Part shown: one piece after another, positions 43,177-50,974 of the stretch
Position numbering within the stretch: position 1 is the first letter of the stretch
Layout of the letters: every line of letters begins with the position of its first letter
Origin: JAAYAY01 sp963674575
GTDB taxonomy: Bacteria; Planctomycetota; Planctomycetia; Pirellulales; Thermoguttaceae
Assembly (NCBI GenBank): GCA_963674575.2
Contig: CAXXQT010000005.1
Span: 372,001-436,000 of the forward strand
DNA length: 64,000 bases
Reading direction: 5' to 3'
Position numbers and translations under genes: made by a program
Notes under the pieces: generated by a model
The model's input: the letters and a program-made list of their open reading frames with translations, nothing else
Databases searched by the model: none
Told to the model about the DNA's origin: nothing

Positions 43177-45579
43177 GTGGTGCAGAAGTTTGGCGGCCGA
43201 AGCGTTTTGCCTGTACCAGATCACGCTAGCGAGGACTATAGACGCCGATGGGATGATCTGACTACAACTCATGCTCCCTTTAGTCTGACAGACGCCTTCT
43301 TGGACGACGAGACGCTATCGTGCCCCGACCTTCACGATGTGTCGTGGGCTGGATTATACCCGCTGGCCGGCCTAACGCTCGCGGCAATGGTCGGCAAGCC
43401 TCTTCACCCGACCCCAGCACGATCAACGGGAGCCTCCCTGTCGACAGATCCAATCCGCAACGAGTTTCTTCGCGCCCGTGAATTGGCTACACAGAGTTTC
43501 GCTCGTTTCCTCGTACATTGGGGGCTCCAGCCCATATTGGCCTTTCCCACCGCCACGGAACTAGGCAAGACGACGGCGGATCCTGACGCCAGACTTCTTG
43601 GATTGCATCTACTAAGCTCTCTTCTTAGTGCTGAGGCCTACATTTGTCGCTGGTCGACAAATACAGCCGTTCAAGAAAGTGAGGCCATTCAATCGCATCC
43701 CGTTCTCTCTCGAAACGTTGACCTGATCTGCTCCGAGCTGCTAGCCAACGCCTTTGACCATGGATGGAAACCGTCAACAGAAGTAACTGTGGCGTCGTTG
43801 CCCCGCATCGAATCCGTTATTGCTCGCATGCGTGCACCATCCGATGCGTTTTGGGTAGAGTTGCTGCGAAAGCTACGCGAAGTGGGTGCTGCAATTCACA
43901 CCTCGGAGCCATCGAATCCGAGCGGCCGAGAAGAAGAGATCACCTCACTTCTGGAGGCGATGAATCACCTTCTAACTCAAGGGCCAATAGAGGACCTTGC
44001 GCGATATTCAGGATGCAGTCAGCAAAGGCTAGAAGCGCTGCAAACACAGGCCGGCAACGACATGGTGCTGTACAATCGCCTGGTATTGGAGGCTATCGCG
44101 CCGGAGTCGTTCTTGTTGCCTCGCCCGTTCATTATGGCCAAGCTGTGTCGTCCAGAATCGGCTTGGCGTGCATTGCGGTCACACGATGTGTTCGAGCATC
44201 TTACATCTTGTGAGTATGAAGTGTGTCAATTGTCCGTACGAGATGACATCTGTTTCCTCGAACTAGCTATTGCGGATCCTGGTTCTGGATTTTGGGGGAA
44301 TAGCGTCTTGCGCCAATCATACGAGACTGCGATCGGCCGTCCCCCGAAGACGGAGGCAGAATTGATACAATATGCCCTGCGTCCTGATGTCTCCACGAAA
44401 CTCGTTGACAATTCTTCAGAGCAACAGTGGTTAGACTATCTCGATCCAGACCTTGAGGTCGACCTCGACAAGTTACGTCCCGTAGTCCACGGACTTTCGG
44501 AGGTTGCTTTGGCAATACGACACTACGGTGGATACTGGCGTATTCATTCGAACAACACAGTAGTGTCGATGGAGTTCAGTTCTGGTGCGAACGGCCAACC
44601 GCTCGGACGAGTAGGGAAAAGACTACCGGGCTGCTTGCACAGCATCCTGATACCAATGCTCGACGAGGAGCGACTGAGCAGGTTCTACTTCTCAAGTGTG
44701 CCGATTCCGTCAAGGAGTTGTACGGTACTGGATGCAGCTGAACATCTCTATTCGCCATCTGAGAACGCTCGTCCAGAACCTGATTTGTGGCGCCGCCAAG
44801 TGGGGAAGTTCTGCAACGCACTTCTTCGAACTGCACTAAGCAGGCCGGATTCAGCGATACTCCTGAATCTAAGTGCATTCGATTCTCTTCCAGTGGATTT
44901 GTTTTATCCCGCGCTCGCCCGCGTGGCGGATGTGATGCATCGGACACGTGATTCGACAGCGATCATGCTTTGTGGTGTGAATGATGCGACGATGTCTGTC
45001 ATCGGAAGATCTGTTGCCTGGCGTCAGTTCTTGGACCAGCGGATTATTCCCTGTATCTCGTTCACTCCATATGTTCAGAGGCAAGGCGAATATATCGTCC
45101 GAGTCTACTGCTCCAACCACCTTCAGCCGATAGCGTCAACATTGGCCCAAGTACTACGTCCGGACGATCTGGAAGGGGCTCTCCGCAGTTCGTTTGATGA
45201 TGAGACTCAATGGCAACTCTGCCAAGAGGTCGCGGCTGGGAATCCGGGGTTGCTGCATATCGTGGATGCGTGGGAAGAGAAGGCGCTGCGTGGCCGCGTC
45301 AATGCCGAATTCGCAGATATGGACTCCAAGCGACTGCTTCTTGGCACTCGTGCCTCATCCGTTGCCCGTGAATTCGTTGTGCGAAATAGTGCAGCAGCAA
45401 GCAGGCAGCACTCTCTGTACCGCTTGGGGGATCATTGCGCCGGCTACGTACACGTTTCTTTTCTGTGGGCAGACAAGGCGTTTCGCGGGGCAGTGCTGAG
45501 TTGGCTGCCGCTAGCTCTCGGCGCGTTCGACCACAACATCGGTGAGGATCACGGCGCAGACCTTCAACTCGTGGTGTAG
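43177..45579 (+). CDS. GHKL-like ATPase with STAS-like domains and a C-terminal PRTase half (gene A)
   Basis: 800 aa from GTG 43177 (GAGG five bases upstream; the longer frame to 42946 looks non-coding). Layout by eye: a STAS-like segment near 50-75 (DLHDVSWAGLYPLAGLTLAA); a GHKL N-box LICSELLANAFDHGW at 182-196; a G1-like DPGSGF at 367-372; G2-like GLSEVALAIRHYGGYWRI at 439-456 and LPGCLHSILIP at 483-493; a second STAS-like stretch at 552-613; and at 746-800 SLYRLGDHCAGYVHVSFL, resembling the first half of a phosphoribosyltransferase. Visibly more A/T-rich than the chromosome. Likely a signalling or conflict ATPase; function unknown. Confidence 0.75.
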   Translation: MVQKFGGRSVLPVPDHASEDYRRRWDDLTTTHAPFSLTDAFLDDETLSCPDLHDVSWAGLYPLAGLTLAAMVGKPLHPTPARSTGASLSTDPIRNEFLRARELATQSFARFLVHWGLQPILAFPTATELGKTTADPDARLLGLHLLSSLLSAEAYICRWSTNTAVQESEAIQSHPVLSRNVDLICSELLANAFDHGWKPSTEVTVASLPRIESVIARMRAPSDAFWVELLRKLREVGAAIHTSEPSNPSGREEEITSLLEAMNHLLTQGPIEDLARYSGCSQQRLEALQTQAGNDMVLYNRLVLEAIAPESFLLPRPFIMAKLCRPESAWRALRSHDVFEHLTSCEYEVCQLSVRDDICFLELAIADPGSGFWGNSVLRQSYETAIGRPPKTEAELIQYALRPDVSTKLVDNSSEQQWLDYLDPDLEVDLDKLRPVVHGLSEVALAIRHYGGYWRIHSNNTVVSMEFSSGANGQPLGRVGKRLPGCLHSILIPMLDEERLSRFYFSSVPIPSRSCTVLDAAEHLYSPSENARPEPDLWRRQVGKFCNALLRTALSRPDSAILLNLSAFDSLPVDLFYPALARVADVMHRTRDSTAIMLCGVNDATMSVIGRSVAWRQFLDQRIIPCISFTPYVQRQGEYIVRVYCSNHLQPIASTLAQVLRPDDLEGALRSSFDDETQWQLCQEVAAGNPGLLHIVDAWEEKALRGRVNAEFADMDSKRLLLGTRASSVAREFVVRNSAAASRQHSLYRLGDHCAGYVHVSFLWADKAFRGAVLSWLPLALGAFDHNIGEDHGADLQLVV

Positions 45580-45652
45580 TGGTTCAGCGTAACGTTGAGT
45601 TTTGGCGTGCTGGAATTAGCTATGTTGAGGAAGGTCTGAAGGCAGTGTTTTC

Positions 45653-46795
45653 TTAATTGGGGGACGCTGTCCCCCAAGCCCCCTGGGATTTATCGCATTG
45701 GGCCAGAAGCGAGAGTTCTGGGGAAGGGAAGCGGCGCGGCATTGGGCCGCCCGGCCTCGCTTCTGGGTCTGGCTCGGCGCTCGGGTCGGTTCCCACCGTT
45801 GCCCTATCCTCCGTCCAGGCGTCTTCAGTATAGCACGAATTCTCGGCCCGTTGTCGTGCTCGGTTGTCTTGCCGCTTGCAGCGTGCTTCTTCGAGCTTCC
45901 GGTCCCGCTCGGCAAAGATCGCATCTTCACGTCCGGACAGCTTGTCGACAGGGGTGACATACCCGATCGCGCTGTGCAGTCGGACTTCGTTGTATTCCTG
46001 GACGAATCGTGCGACGATCCGCCGGGCGTCCGCCAGATTCAACGGCGTGCCGGGGCGAATGCAATCCGACTTGATCGTGCGGTGATAGCGTTCGATCTTG
46101 CCGTTGCTTTGGGGATAGTACGGGCTGGTTCGCACGTGCTTCATGCCGCAGAGCTTGACGAACTGCTTGAAGTCCTTGGAGACGAACTGGGGACCGTTGT
46201 CGCTGATGATTCGCGGTCGCTCGCCCGGGAACTTCTCCCGAGCACGCTGGACGATCGCTTCCACGTCGATCTCCTCCATCTTCTCGCGGATCTCCCAGTG
46301 AATCAGGTAGCGGCTGTAACCGTCCAGGATGCTCGTCATGAAGTAGAAGGTTCCGGCGATGTTGAGGTAGGACACGTCCACATGCCAGTGGCGATGGGGC
46401 CCATCGGGCTGCTGGAATCCCTTGCCCTTGCCGGAGGGTTTGCTTGCGTGACGCTTCAGTACGCCCGCGGCTTTCAAGACGCGATAGACGCTCGAAGCGC
46501 TCACGGCCACCACGTTCGCATCGAGCATCATGTAGGTCAGCCGACGATAGCCGTCAAGCGGATGTTCCCAGTGGAAGTCCAGGATGGCCTGTTTCTCCCA
46601 ATCCTCCAGCCAATGGTCGCGAGGAATCCGCCCGTTGTGCTCGTTGGCCTTGCCGTAACGTTGCTTCCACTTGTAGAACGTGCCTTCGGGCACGCCCAGC
46701 CAGCGCAGCACTTGCTTCGTTGAGACGTCCGACCGTTCCTTCCAGTAGTCCACGTAGTCGACCACGCTGTCGCGTATTTCGTGGGGAACCCACAC
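45653..46795 (-). CDS. IS3-family transposase OrfB (DDE integrase core)
   Basis: 380 aa. Helix-turn-helix-like N-terminus with STKQVLRWLGVPEGTFYKW, then the DDE core: HVDVSYL (first Asp), IISDNGPQFVS (second Asp), SNGKIERYHRT (Glu). The tail beyond 300 is longer than usual and reads through the left hairpin end of the element. Its frame is reached from orfA by a -1 shift; GTG 46795 is the stand-alone start. Confidence 0.9.
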   Translation of the reverse strand: MWVPHEIRDSVVDYVDYWKERSDVSTKQVLRWLGVPEGTFYKWKQRYGKANEHNGRIPRDHWLEDWEKQAILDFHWEHPLDGYRRLTYMMLDANVVAVSASSVYRVLKAAGVLKRHASKPSGKGKGFQQPDGPHRHWHVDVSYLNIAGTFYFMTSILDGYSRYLIHWEIREKMEEIDVEAIVQRAREKFPGERPRIISDNGPQFVSKDFKQFVKLCGMKHVRTSPYYPQSNGKIERYHRTIKSDCIRPGTPLNLADARRIVARFVQEYNEVRLHSAIGYVTPVDKLSGREDAIFAERDRKLEEARCKRQDNRARQRAENSCYTEDAWTEDRATVGTDPSAEPDPEARPGGPMPRRFPSPELSLLAQCDKSQGAWGTASPN

Positions 46796-47159
46796 TCCGT
46801 TCAGAGTTCCCCAAGTTCTTTTTTTAACTGGACGTGCTCCTCCAGCAGTTCCGCGACCACTTCGTTCTTCTTCTGCAGCTTCTCTTCCAGTCGCCGAATC
46901 TTCTCCTCCTGAGCGTCACGCTGCCGCCGCTGGTTCGCCTTGTTCGGCTTTCGCTCGAAGAGAACCTCGGCCCCCTCGAAAAGTTGCCGCTGCCAGGTGT
47001 AATATTGGGTGGCGTGGATCTCGCATTCGTCGCACAGATCGGACACCGGCACCTTCTCCAAAAGATGCCGCCGAACAATCGACACCTTCTGTTCCGCTGG
47101 AATATTCCGCTTTTTCGACATCGAGCTTCTCCTTTAGGTCTGTGCTAAACTCTAGCACA
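45657..47159 (-). mobile_element. IS3-type insertion sequence between genes A and B
   Basis: About 1.5 kb carrying orfA and orfB on the minus strand. An 8-bp direct repeat TTTCTTAA brackets it at 45649-45656 and 47160-47167, which I take as the target duplication, though IS3 elements usually make 3-5 bp. Both ends hold small hairpins (GGGGGAC...GTCCCCC left, TGTGCTA...TAGCACA right) but no matching terminal inverted repeats were found, so the edges are provisional. Confidence 0.65.
46801..47121 (-). CDS. IS3-family transposase OrfA
   Basis: 106 aa. Helix-turn-helix domain (EQKVSIVRRHLLEKVPVSDL, QYYTWQRQLF) followed by a leucine-zipper-like coiled coil (EEKIRRLEEKLQKKNEVVAE). It ends QLKKELGEL just after a run of seven A residues on the minus strand (46819-46825), a classic slippery site for making the OrfAB fusion by -1 frameshifting. 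Confidence 0.88.
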   Translation of the reverse strand: MSKKRNIPAEQKVSIVRRHLLEKVPVSDLCDECEIHATQYYTWQRQLFEGAEVLFERKPNKANQRRQRDAQEEKIRRLEEKLQKKNEVVAELLEEHVQLKKELGEL

Positions 47160-47193
47160 TTTCTTAAGCTCAACGTCGAACTGAGGCAAAACA

Positions 47194-47544
47194 GTGGCTG
47201 TGCTACATCCTGCGATCGAGCTGGCACACGCCTTGAGACAACTACCTACATTCTCGAAGGCGGACATAATTGAGGTACGCAGACGGAGTGAATTGCGGTG
47301 GGACGCGGACGTGCTGTGGGCGGCCACTCGCGCAAAGCACGTCATCTGTCTTACAGACGCAATTGATAGTGGCGAGACAATCGAGCGGGTACTGACTGCC
47401 TTGCAGTGTCTTGGCGTGTCCCCCAAAGGGATCATTAGTCTGATACATGTGCGGTCCGACGATAACGACTGGCGGCCGTCTGTTCCCGTATTCGCCTTTA
47501 CCGAATTCAGAAAGACTGATCTGCTTCCTAAGGGGCCCGGGTAA
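47194..47544 (+). CDS. stand-alone second half of a phosphoribosyltransferase-like protein (gene B)
   Basis: 116 aa from GTG 47194 with GAGG seven bases upstream. Residues 50-62 (VICLTDAIDSGET) align with the 13-residue PRPP-binding loop of type I PRTases, but the second acidic residue is Ala. The preceding part, LHPAIELAHAL, looks like the strand-helix before that loop. The first half of the fold is missing and may be supplied by the C-terminus of gene A. Its TAA overlaps the ATG of gene C (TAATG), so B and C are coupled. Same A/T-rich composition as A and C. Confidence 0.75.
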   Translation: MAVLHPAIELAHALRQLPTFSKADIIEVRRRSELRWDADVLWAATRAKHVICLTDAIDSGETIERVLTALQCLGVSPKGIISLIHVRSDDNDWRPSVPVFAFTEFRKTDLLPKGPG

Positions 47545-49730
47545 TGGACCGATTCATTGACGCGGATTCGCAGGTCACGGCCCCATGGGCTGAGTTGGCA
47601 TCCGAATGGCTGCTTAGTGATCGCACGTGCGACTTGGTTGACAGTGGCGCGATATCTATCGGGCATTCGGTATTTGGCGAGCTTCATCATGTGGTTGCGT
47701 TGGTCCTGCGAGATCTGTCGGCCGGCTTCCACGAGATTATCGCGAAGGACATATCCAAGCACTGTCAGCGGTTTCTGGGGGGGCCGCCGGATTTCGTGCT
47801 CTTTCCCGGTTACTCCACAATCTCCTATTTTCTTGAGAATCTGTCCGAGATCCCATCAGATCAATGGATAGTCCTTACACCCGCGTTTCGTTCATACGGG
47901 CGTTTCCAACTGCGTTTGGAGATGTCCGGCGAACAGAACCGGCGAATAAGAAGCCGTGCTCCGCTTCGCATGCTCTTTCTGGATGATAGTCGAAGTTCTG
48001 GGGCCACAGAGCGGGAAGCACTTGATGCATTCGTGCGCACTCGAGTACCTGTGAGGAAGTATGTTCCGGTTCGCGAGTCCCATCCCGACAAATGGCTTTC
48101 CTACTGCATACTGCGCCGAGGAATTAGATGGACGCCACGCGAGCCAATTACAAAAGGTCGCCTGCACGGAAAAAGCAGTCCCCTTCAGGCTCCGCAGCCA
48201 CGGTCAAGGCCGATCATCAAGGCAGAATCGAGTTACTTCTGTGAAATCGGGCCGGAGGCAAGCACAACAGCCACCTGCCCCTTCGTTGATGCATCCCGGC
48301 TGGTAAACGCAGCTATTGCATGGGTGTCGAACTGCCGCCCGCAAATCGGCGACGCTCTGATGCAGGTGCAAGACCAGGTGAAGCCAAGGCAGTTGACACA
48401 CCGTGGGCCAACGGAGCGACTATTGAAACCTGCTGGCGCCAAGAGTTTTCTGCACTTGTGCTCTCTTGATCTTCCTCGTGCGGCACGCAGAATTCACAAC
48501 GCGGCGGATCTCGACCGCAATCAACTTCAAGCTGGCCTCCTTTTCGCATCCCTGAACTACACAGACATAACGAGCTATTTGTCTCACAGTCGCCTTTTCG
48601 AGTTGTTTTCCGCCGCGGCTCTACTGACGGTGGACGACTCTCGTTATGATGCCACTATCTTGCTCACTTCAATCGCTGTGCTGCCGACGAGCATCATCGC
48701 CGAGTTAACGTATTCTGTACTGTCTGCACTCGTCCAAGCAGGAAGCCCAGATACTGCGAGTGCTCTTCTTGCATTGACCTTCTTGTCATTTGACACGCTC
48801 GCACACAACCGAGGGCACGCACCAGTCACAGGCGACAGACTGGTCAATGATGCGCTACAGTCAGCTGTCCAATCATCAGGGGATGCGAGTGCGGACGAAG
48901 TTGAAATAATTCGGAGATTGCGATCCGAGCAGGTTGTTGCAGTGAATAGTACACTTCATTCGTTGGATTCCCCTGATCGACGCAAGAATGATGTAGCCGG
49001 ACTCGTTCTGCGAGATATGCTGGCGATTGGATCTGGGCCAGGAATTGAAAACGTTGTGATTGTTGCTCGAAAACTGGCAAGCCTTCTATATCCAGGCGAC
49101 CACGGGTTCTTTCTGGCGAGCCAACTGGAGAATCTTGACTCCGGCGGCGATCATATGGCAATCCGGACAATGCTACAAGCCGTAAGCCTTTCAAGAGCAT
49201 TCGCCGCACATCTCCATGTCGACGTAGACGATCTGCTTGATGATGCAGAGCGAGACATCGCTGAGCTTCGTTCCGACTCATCAACTCAGAGAAACGCAAG
49301 GCTGCGTCAAATCGGCATGGAGCTTCGTTCAAGTCTATGGCAAATTGTGTTTAATCCGTTTTGCTGTTCTGGGAAGACTTGGGCCGCCCAGCTTGATCGG
49401 GCACGTGACAACGCGAAGCTGAACCTACCGACTACGGATCCAAAGAGCGTGGCGGCAGCGGACCCTCGCGAGTCGCCCGGTACTGCACGGAACGCGGGAT
49501 CCGCGTCTACAACATCACGGGCAGCACGACCTGGGATTGGATGCGATGGGCGTGCGAAACAGGCCGCGGGGCGGCGATCGGCGCCGGCCGGGCCCATTTC
49601 CAGACGCTCGTTGGGTATGACCCTGAGAGCGAAACCTGGTACGTCTGCAACAACAACTCGCCCGGGCAGATCGACGCCTACAGCGAGTCGGCCTTCCGAC
49701 GGCTGCATCTTTCCAGCGGCCAATGGGTAG
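47544..49730 (+). CDS. PRTase-like protein with long helical C-terminus, 3' end replaced (gene C)
   Basis: The open frame encodes 728 aa, but only about the first 630 look native. Residues 1-170 form a PRTase-like domain with a canonical PRPP loop MLFLDDSRSSGAT at 143-155. A Cys-containing linker (about 230-250) and a helix-rich region to about 630 (for example VAGLVLRDMLAIGSGPGIEN, LRSSLWQIVFNPF) follow. From about 49440 the frame reads low-complexity Arg/Ala/Ser sequence because the DNA switches to a phage-like gene in another frame. So gene C is probably truncated at its C-terminus. Confidence 0.7.
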   Translation: MDRFIDADSQVTAPWAELASEWLLSDRTCDLVDSGAISIGHSVFGELHHVVALVLRDLSAGFHEIIAKDISKHCQRFLGGPPDFVLFPGYSTISYFLENLSEIPSDQWIVLTPAFRSYGRFQLRLEMSGEQNRRIRSRAPLRMLFLDDSRSSGATEREALDAFVRTRVPVRKYVPVRESHPDKWLSYCILRRGIRWTPREPITKGRLHGKSSPLQAPQPRSRPIIKAESSYFCEIGPEASTTATCPFVDASRLVNAAIAWVSNCRPQIGDALMQVQDQVKPRQLTHRGPTERLLKPAGAKSFLHLCSLDLPRAARRIHNAADLDRNQLQAGLLFASLNYTDITSYLSHSRLFELFSAAALLTVDDSRYDATILLTSIAVLPTSIIAELTYSVLSALVQAGSPDTASALLALTFLSFDTLAHNRGHAPVTGDRLVNDALQSAVQSSGDASADEVEIIRRLRSEQVVAVNSTLHSLDSPDRRKNDVAGLVLRDMLAIGSGPGIENVVIVARKLASLLYPGDHGFFLASQLENLDSGGDHMAIRTMLQAVSLSRAFAAHLHVDVDDLLDDAERDIAELRSDSSTQRNARLRQIGMELRSSLWQIVFNPFCCSGKTWAAQLDRARDNAKLNLPTTDPKSVAAADPRESPGTARNAGSASTTSRAARPGIGCDGRAKQAAGRRSAPAGPISRRSLGMTLRAKPGTSATTTRPGRSTPTASRPSDGCIFPAANG

Positions 49731-49786
49731 TCGTCCTGGACTACCCGCCCCATCCGGCACGTCCGGAATATCGGAAGTGGTGGTAG
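49448..49786 (+). pseudogene. 3' part of a C39-peptidase-like phage protein
   Basis: In frame 2 the sequence reads VARYCTERGIRVYNITG, GRGAAIGAGRAHFQTLVGYD and VCNNNSPGQID, ending at TAG 49786. The His in HFQTLVGYD and the Asn/Asp region fit the second half of C39-like cysteine peptidases; the N-terminal cysteine half is absent, lost at the junction with gene C. First gene of the phage-like block. Confidence 0.6.
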
Positions 49787-49873
49787 GAGACTCCGGCACT
49801 CCGGGTGAGTCTTCCACGGGCATGGATGCACACTCAAAGTACTTCCAGTCAACTCCTTTTGAGGACAACCAGA

Positions 49874-49963
49874 ATGAAGCGTGTTTCTGCTATTGCGCTG
49901 TTGTGTCTCTTGGCCGGCGTGGCGCACGGTCAGTCGCTCGAGGTCAACCAGGCCGAGATCATC
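49874..49963 (+). pseudogene. 5' part of a thioredoxin-like secreted protein, cut by IS66
   Basis: Starts at ATG 49874 after GAGGA; the first 30 codons encode a signal peptide (MKRVSAIALLCLLAGVAHGQ) and SLEVNQAEII. The IS66 element begins at the next base. The rest of the gene continues in frame at 53112. Intact length would be 302 aa. Confidence 0.85.
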
Positions 49964-50048
49964 GTGTCCTTCCGGCAAGCCTGCATGAGTCTTTTGATGG
50001 CGTCTGGTATCGTTGGCTGTCGAGGCGAGGTTTTGTGGAGGATGGCCA

Positions 50049-50456
50049 ATGGGTGCGAGGAAGAAACGCGGGCTGCCGGTGGAGCTTGAGAACGTTCGAC
50101 GCCGGTTCGAAGCTTGGCGTCGGGGGCGAACGGCACGAACACGGATTCCGAGTTCGTTGTGGGCGGCGGCGGTGAAGGTAGCCGAGAGGCACGGGGTTCA
50201 CCGGACGGCGAAGGCGCTACGAATTGACTACTACGGCTTGAAGAAGCGAGTCGAAGAGAGAGGGGCCGGTGGCGTGTCGGCGGGAGAAGGCACGGCGACC
50301 TTTGTGGAACTGGCCAACCCCTTGTCGTCAGGTTTCGTCGAGTGCCTTGTGGAGTTGGAGGATGACAGCGGGGCGAAGATGCGTGTGCACCTGAAGGGTG
50401 CCGAGGCTCCAGACTTGGTTGCGTTGAGCCGGAGCTTCCGGGGCGTCCCATCATGA
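50049..50456 (+). CDS. tnpA: IS66 accessory protein TnpA
   Basis: 135 aa from ATG 50049, preceded by GGAGG. Helix-turn-helix region with WAAAVKVAERHGVHRTAKAL and YYGLKKRV; these resemble the small Orf1 of IS66 elements, thought to help transposition or regulate it. Its stop overlaps the start of tnpB (ATGA). Confidence 0.82.
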   Translation: MGARKKRGLPVELENVRRRFEAWRRGRTARTRIPSSLWAAAVKVAERHGVHRTAKALRIDYYGLKKRVEERGAGGVSAGEGTATFVELANPLSSGFVECLVELEDDSGAKMRVHLKGAEAPDLVALSRSFRGVPS

Positions 50457-50821
50457 TCCAGATTACGCCTCAGATGCGGATGCTGGTGGCAATCGAGCCG
50501 GCCGACTTCCGCAAGGGGATCGACGGTTTGGCTCGGCTCTGCCAGGAAATGCTCCAGCAGGACCCGTTCTGCGGCTGGGTCTTCGTGTTTCGCAACCGGC
50601 AGGCAACCGCGATCAAGGCATTGATCTACGACGGCCAGGGATTTTGGCTCTGCCACAAGCGTCTTTCGAGCGGGCGGTTTCCCTGGTGGCCAAGTGGGCG
50701 GAATTCGGCGGAAGTCGCCACAACGCTGACTGCCCATCAGTTACAGGTGCTTCTTTCGGCGGGTGATCCGACCAGGACGCGCACGGCCCCGATGTGGCGC
50801 GCGGTTGGGCCGGGAGACTGA
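50453..50821 (+). CDS. tnpB: IS66 Orf2 protein TnpB
   Basis: 122 aa. Typical Orf2 motifs: MRMLVAIEPADFRKGIDGLA, VFVFRNRQATAIKALIYDG and GFWLCHKRLSSGRFPWWP. Required together with TnpA for IS66 transposition; biochemical role unsettled. Coupled to tnpA by ATGA. Confidence 0.92.
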   Translation: MIQITPQMRMLVAIEPADFRKGIDGLARLCQEMLQQDPFCGWVFVFRNRQATAIKALIYDGQGFWLCHKRLSSGRFPWWPSGRNSAEVATTLTAHQLQVLLSAGDPTRTRTAPMWRAVGPGD

Positions 50822-50974
50822 TGGCTCGGCAGCAGAAATCGCCCTTATGCGTCAGGGGCGTTCGTGTTATCTTGCGGCCTGTGAGCGAGAGTGTCGAATC
50901 GAGGTTGCGTCGTCAGGGACGACAACGTGACGGTCATTCCACCGACTCGTCGCCGCATCGGAGGCAGGGATGCC

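Noticed and set aside
42394..43272. Minus-strand open frames over the tRNA, including one with PTGFEPVTFGSGGRR
   Set aside because: This is the well-known false translation of a tRNA-Arg gene and its flank; no family-like sequence beyond it.
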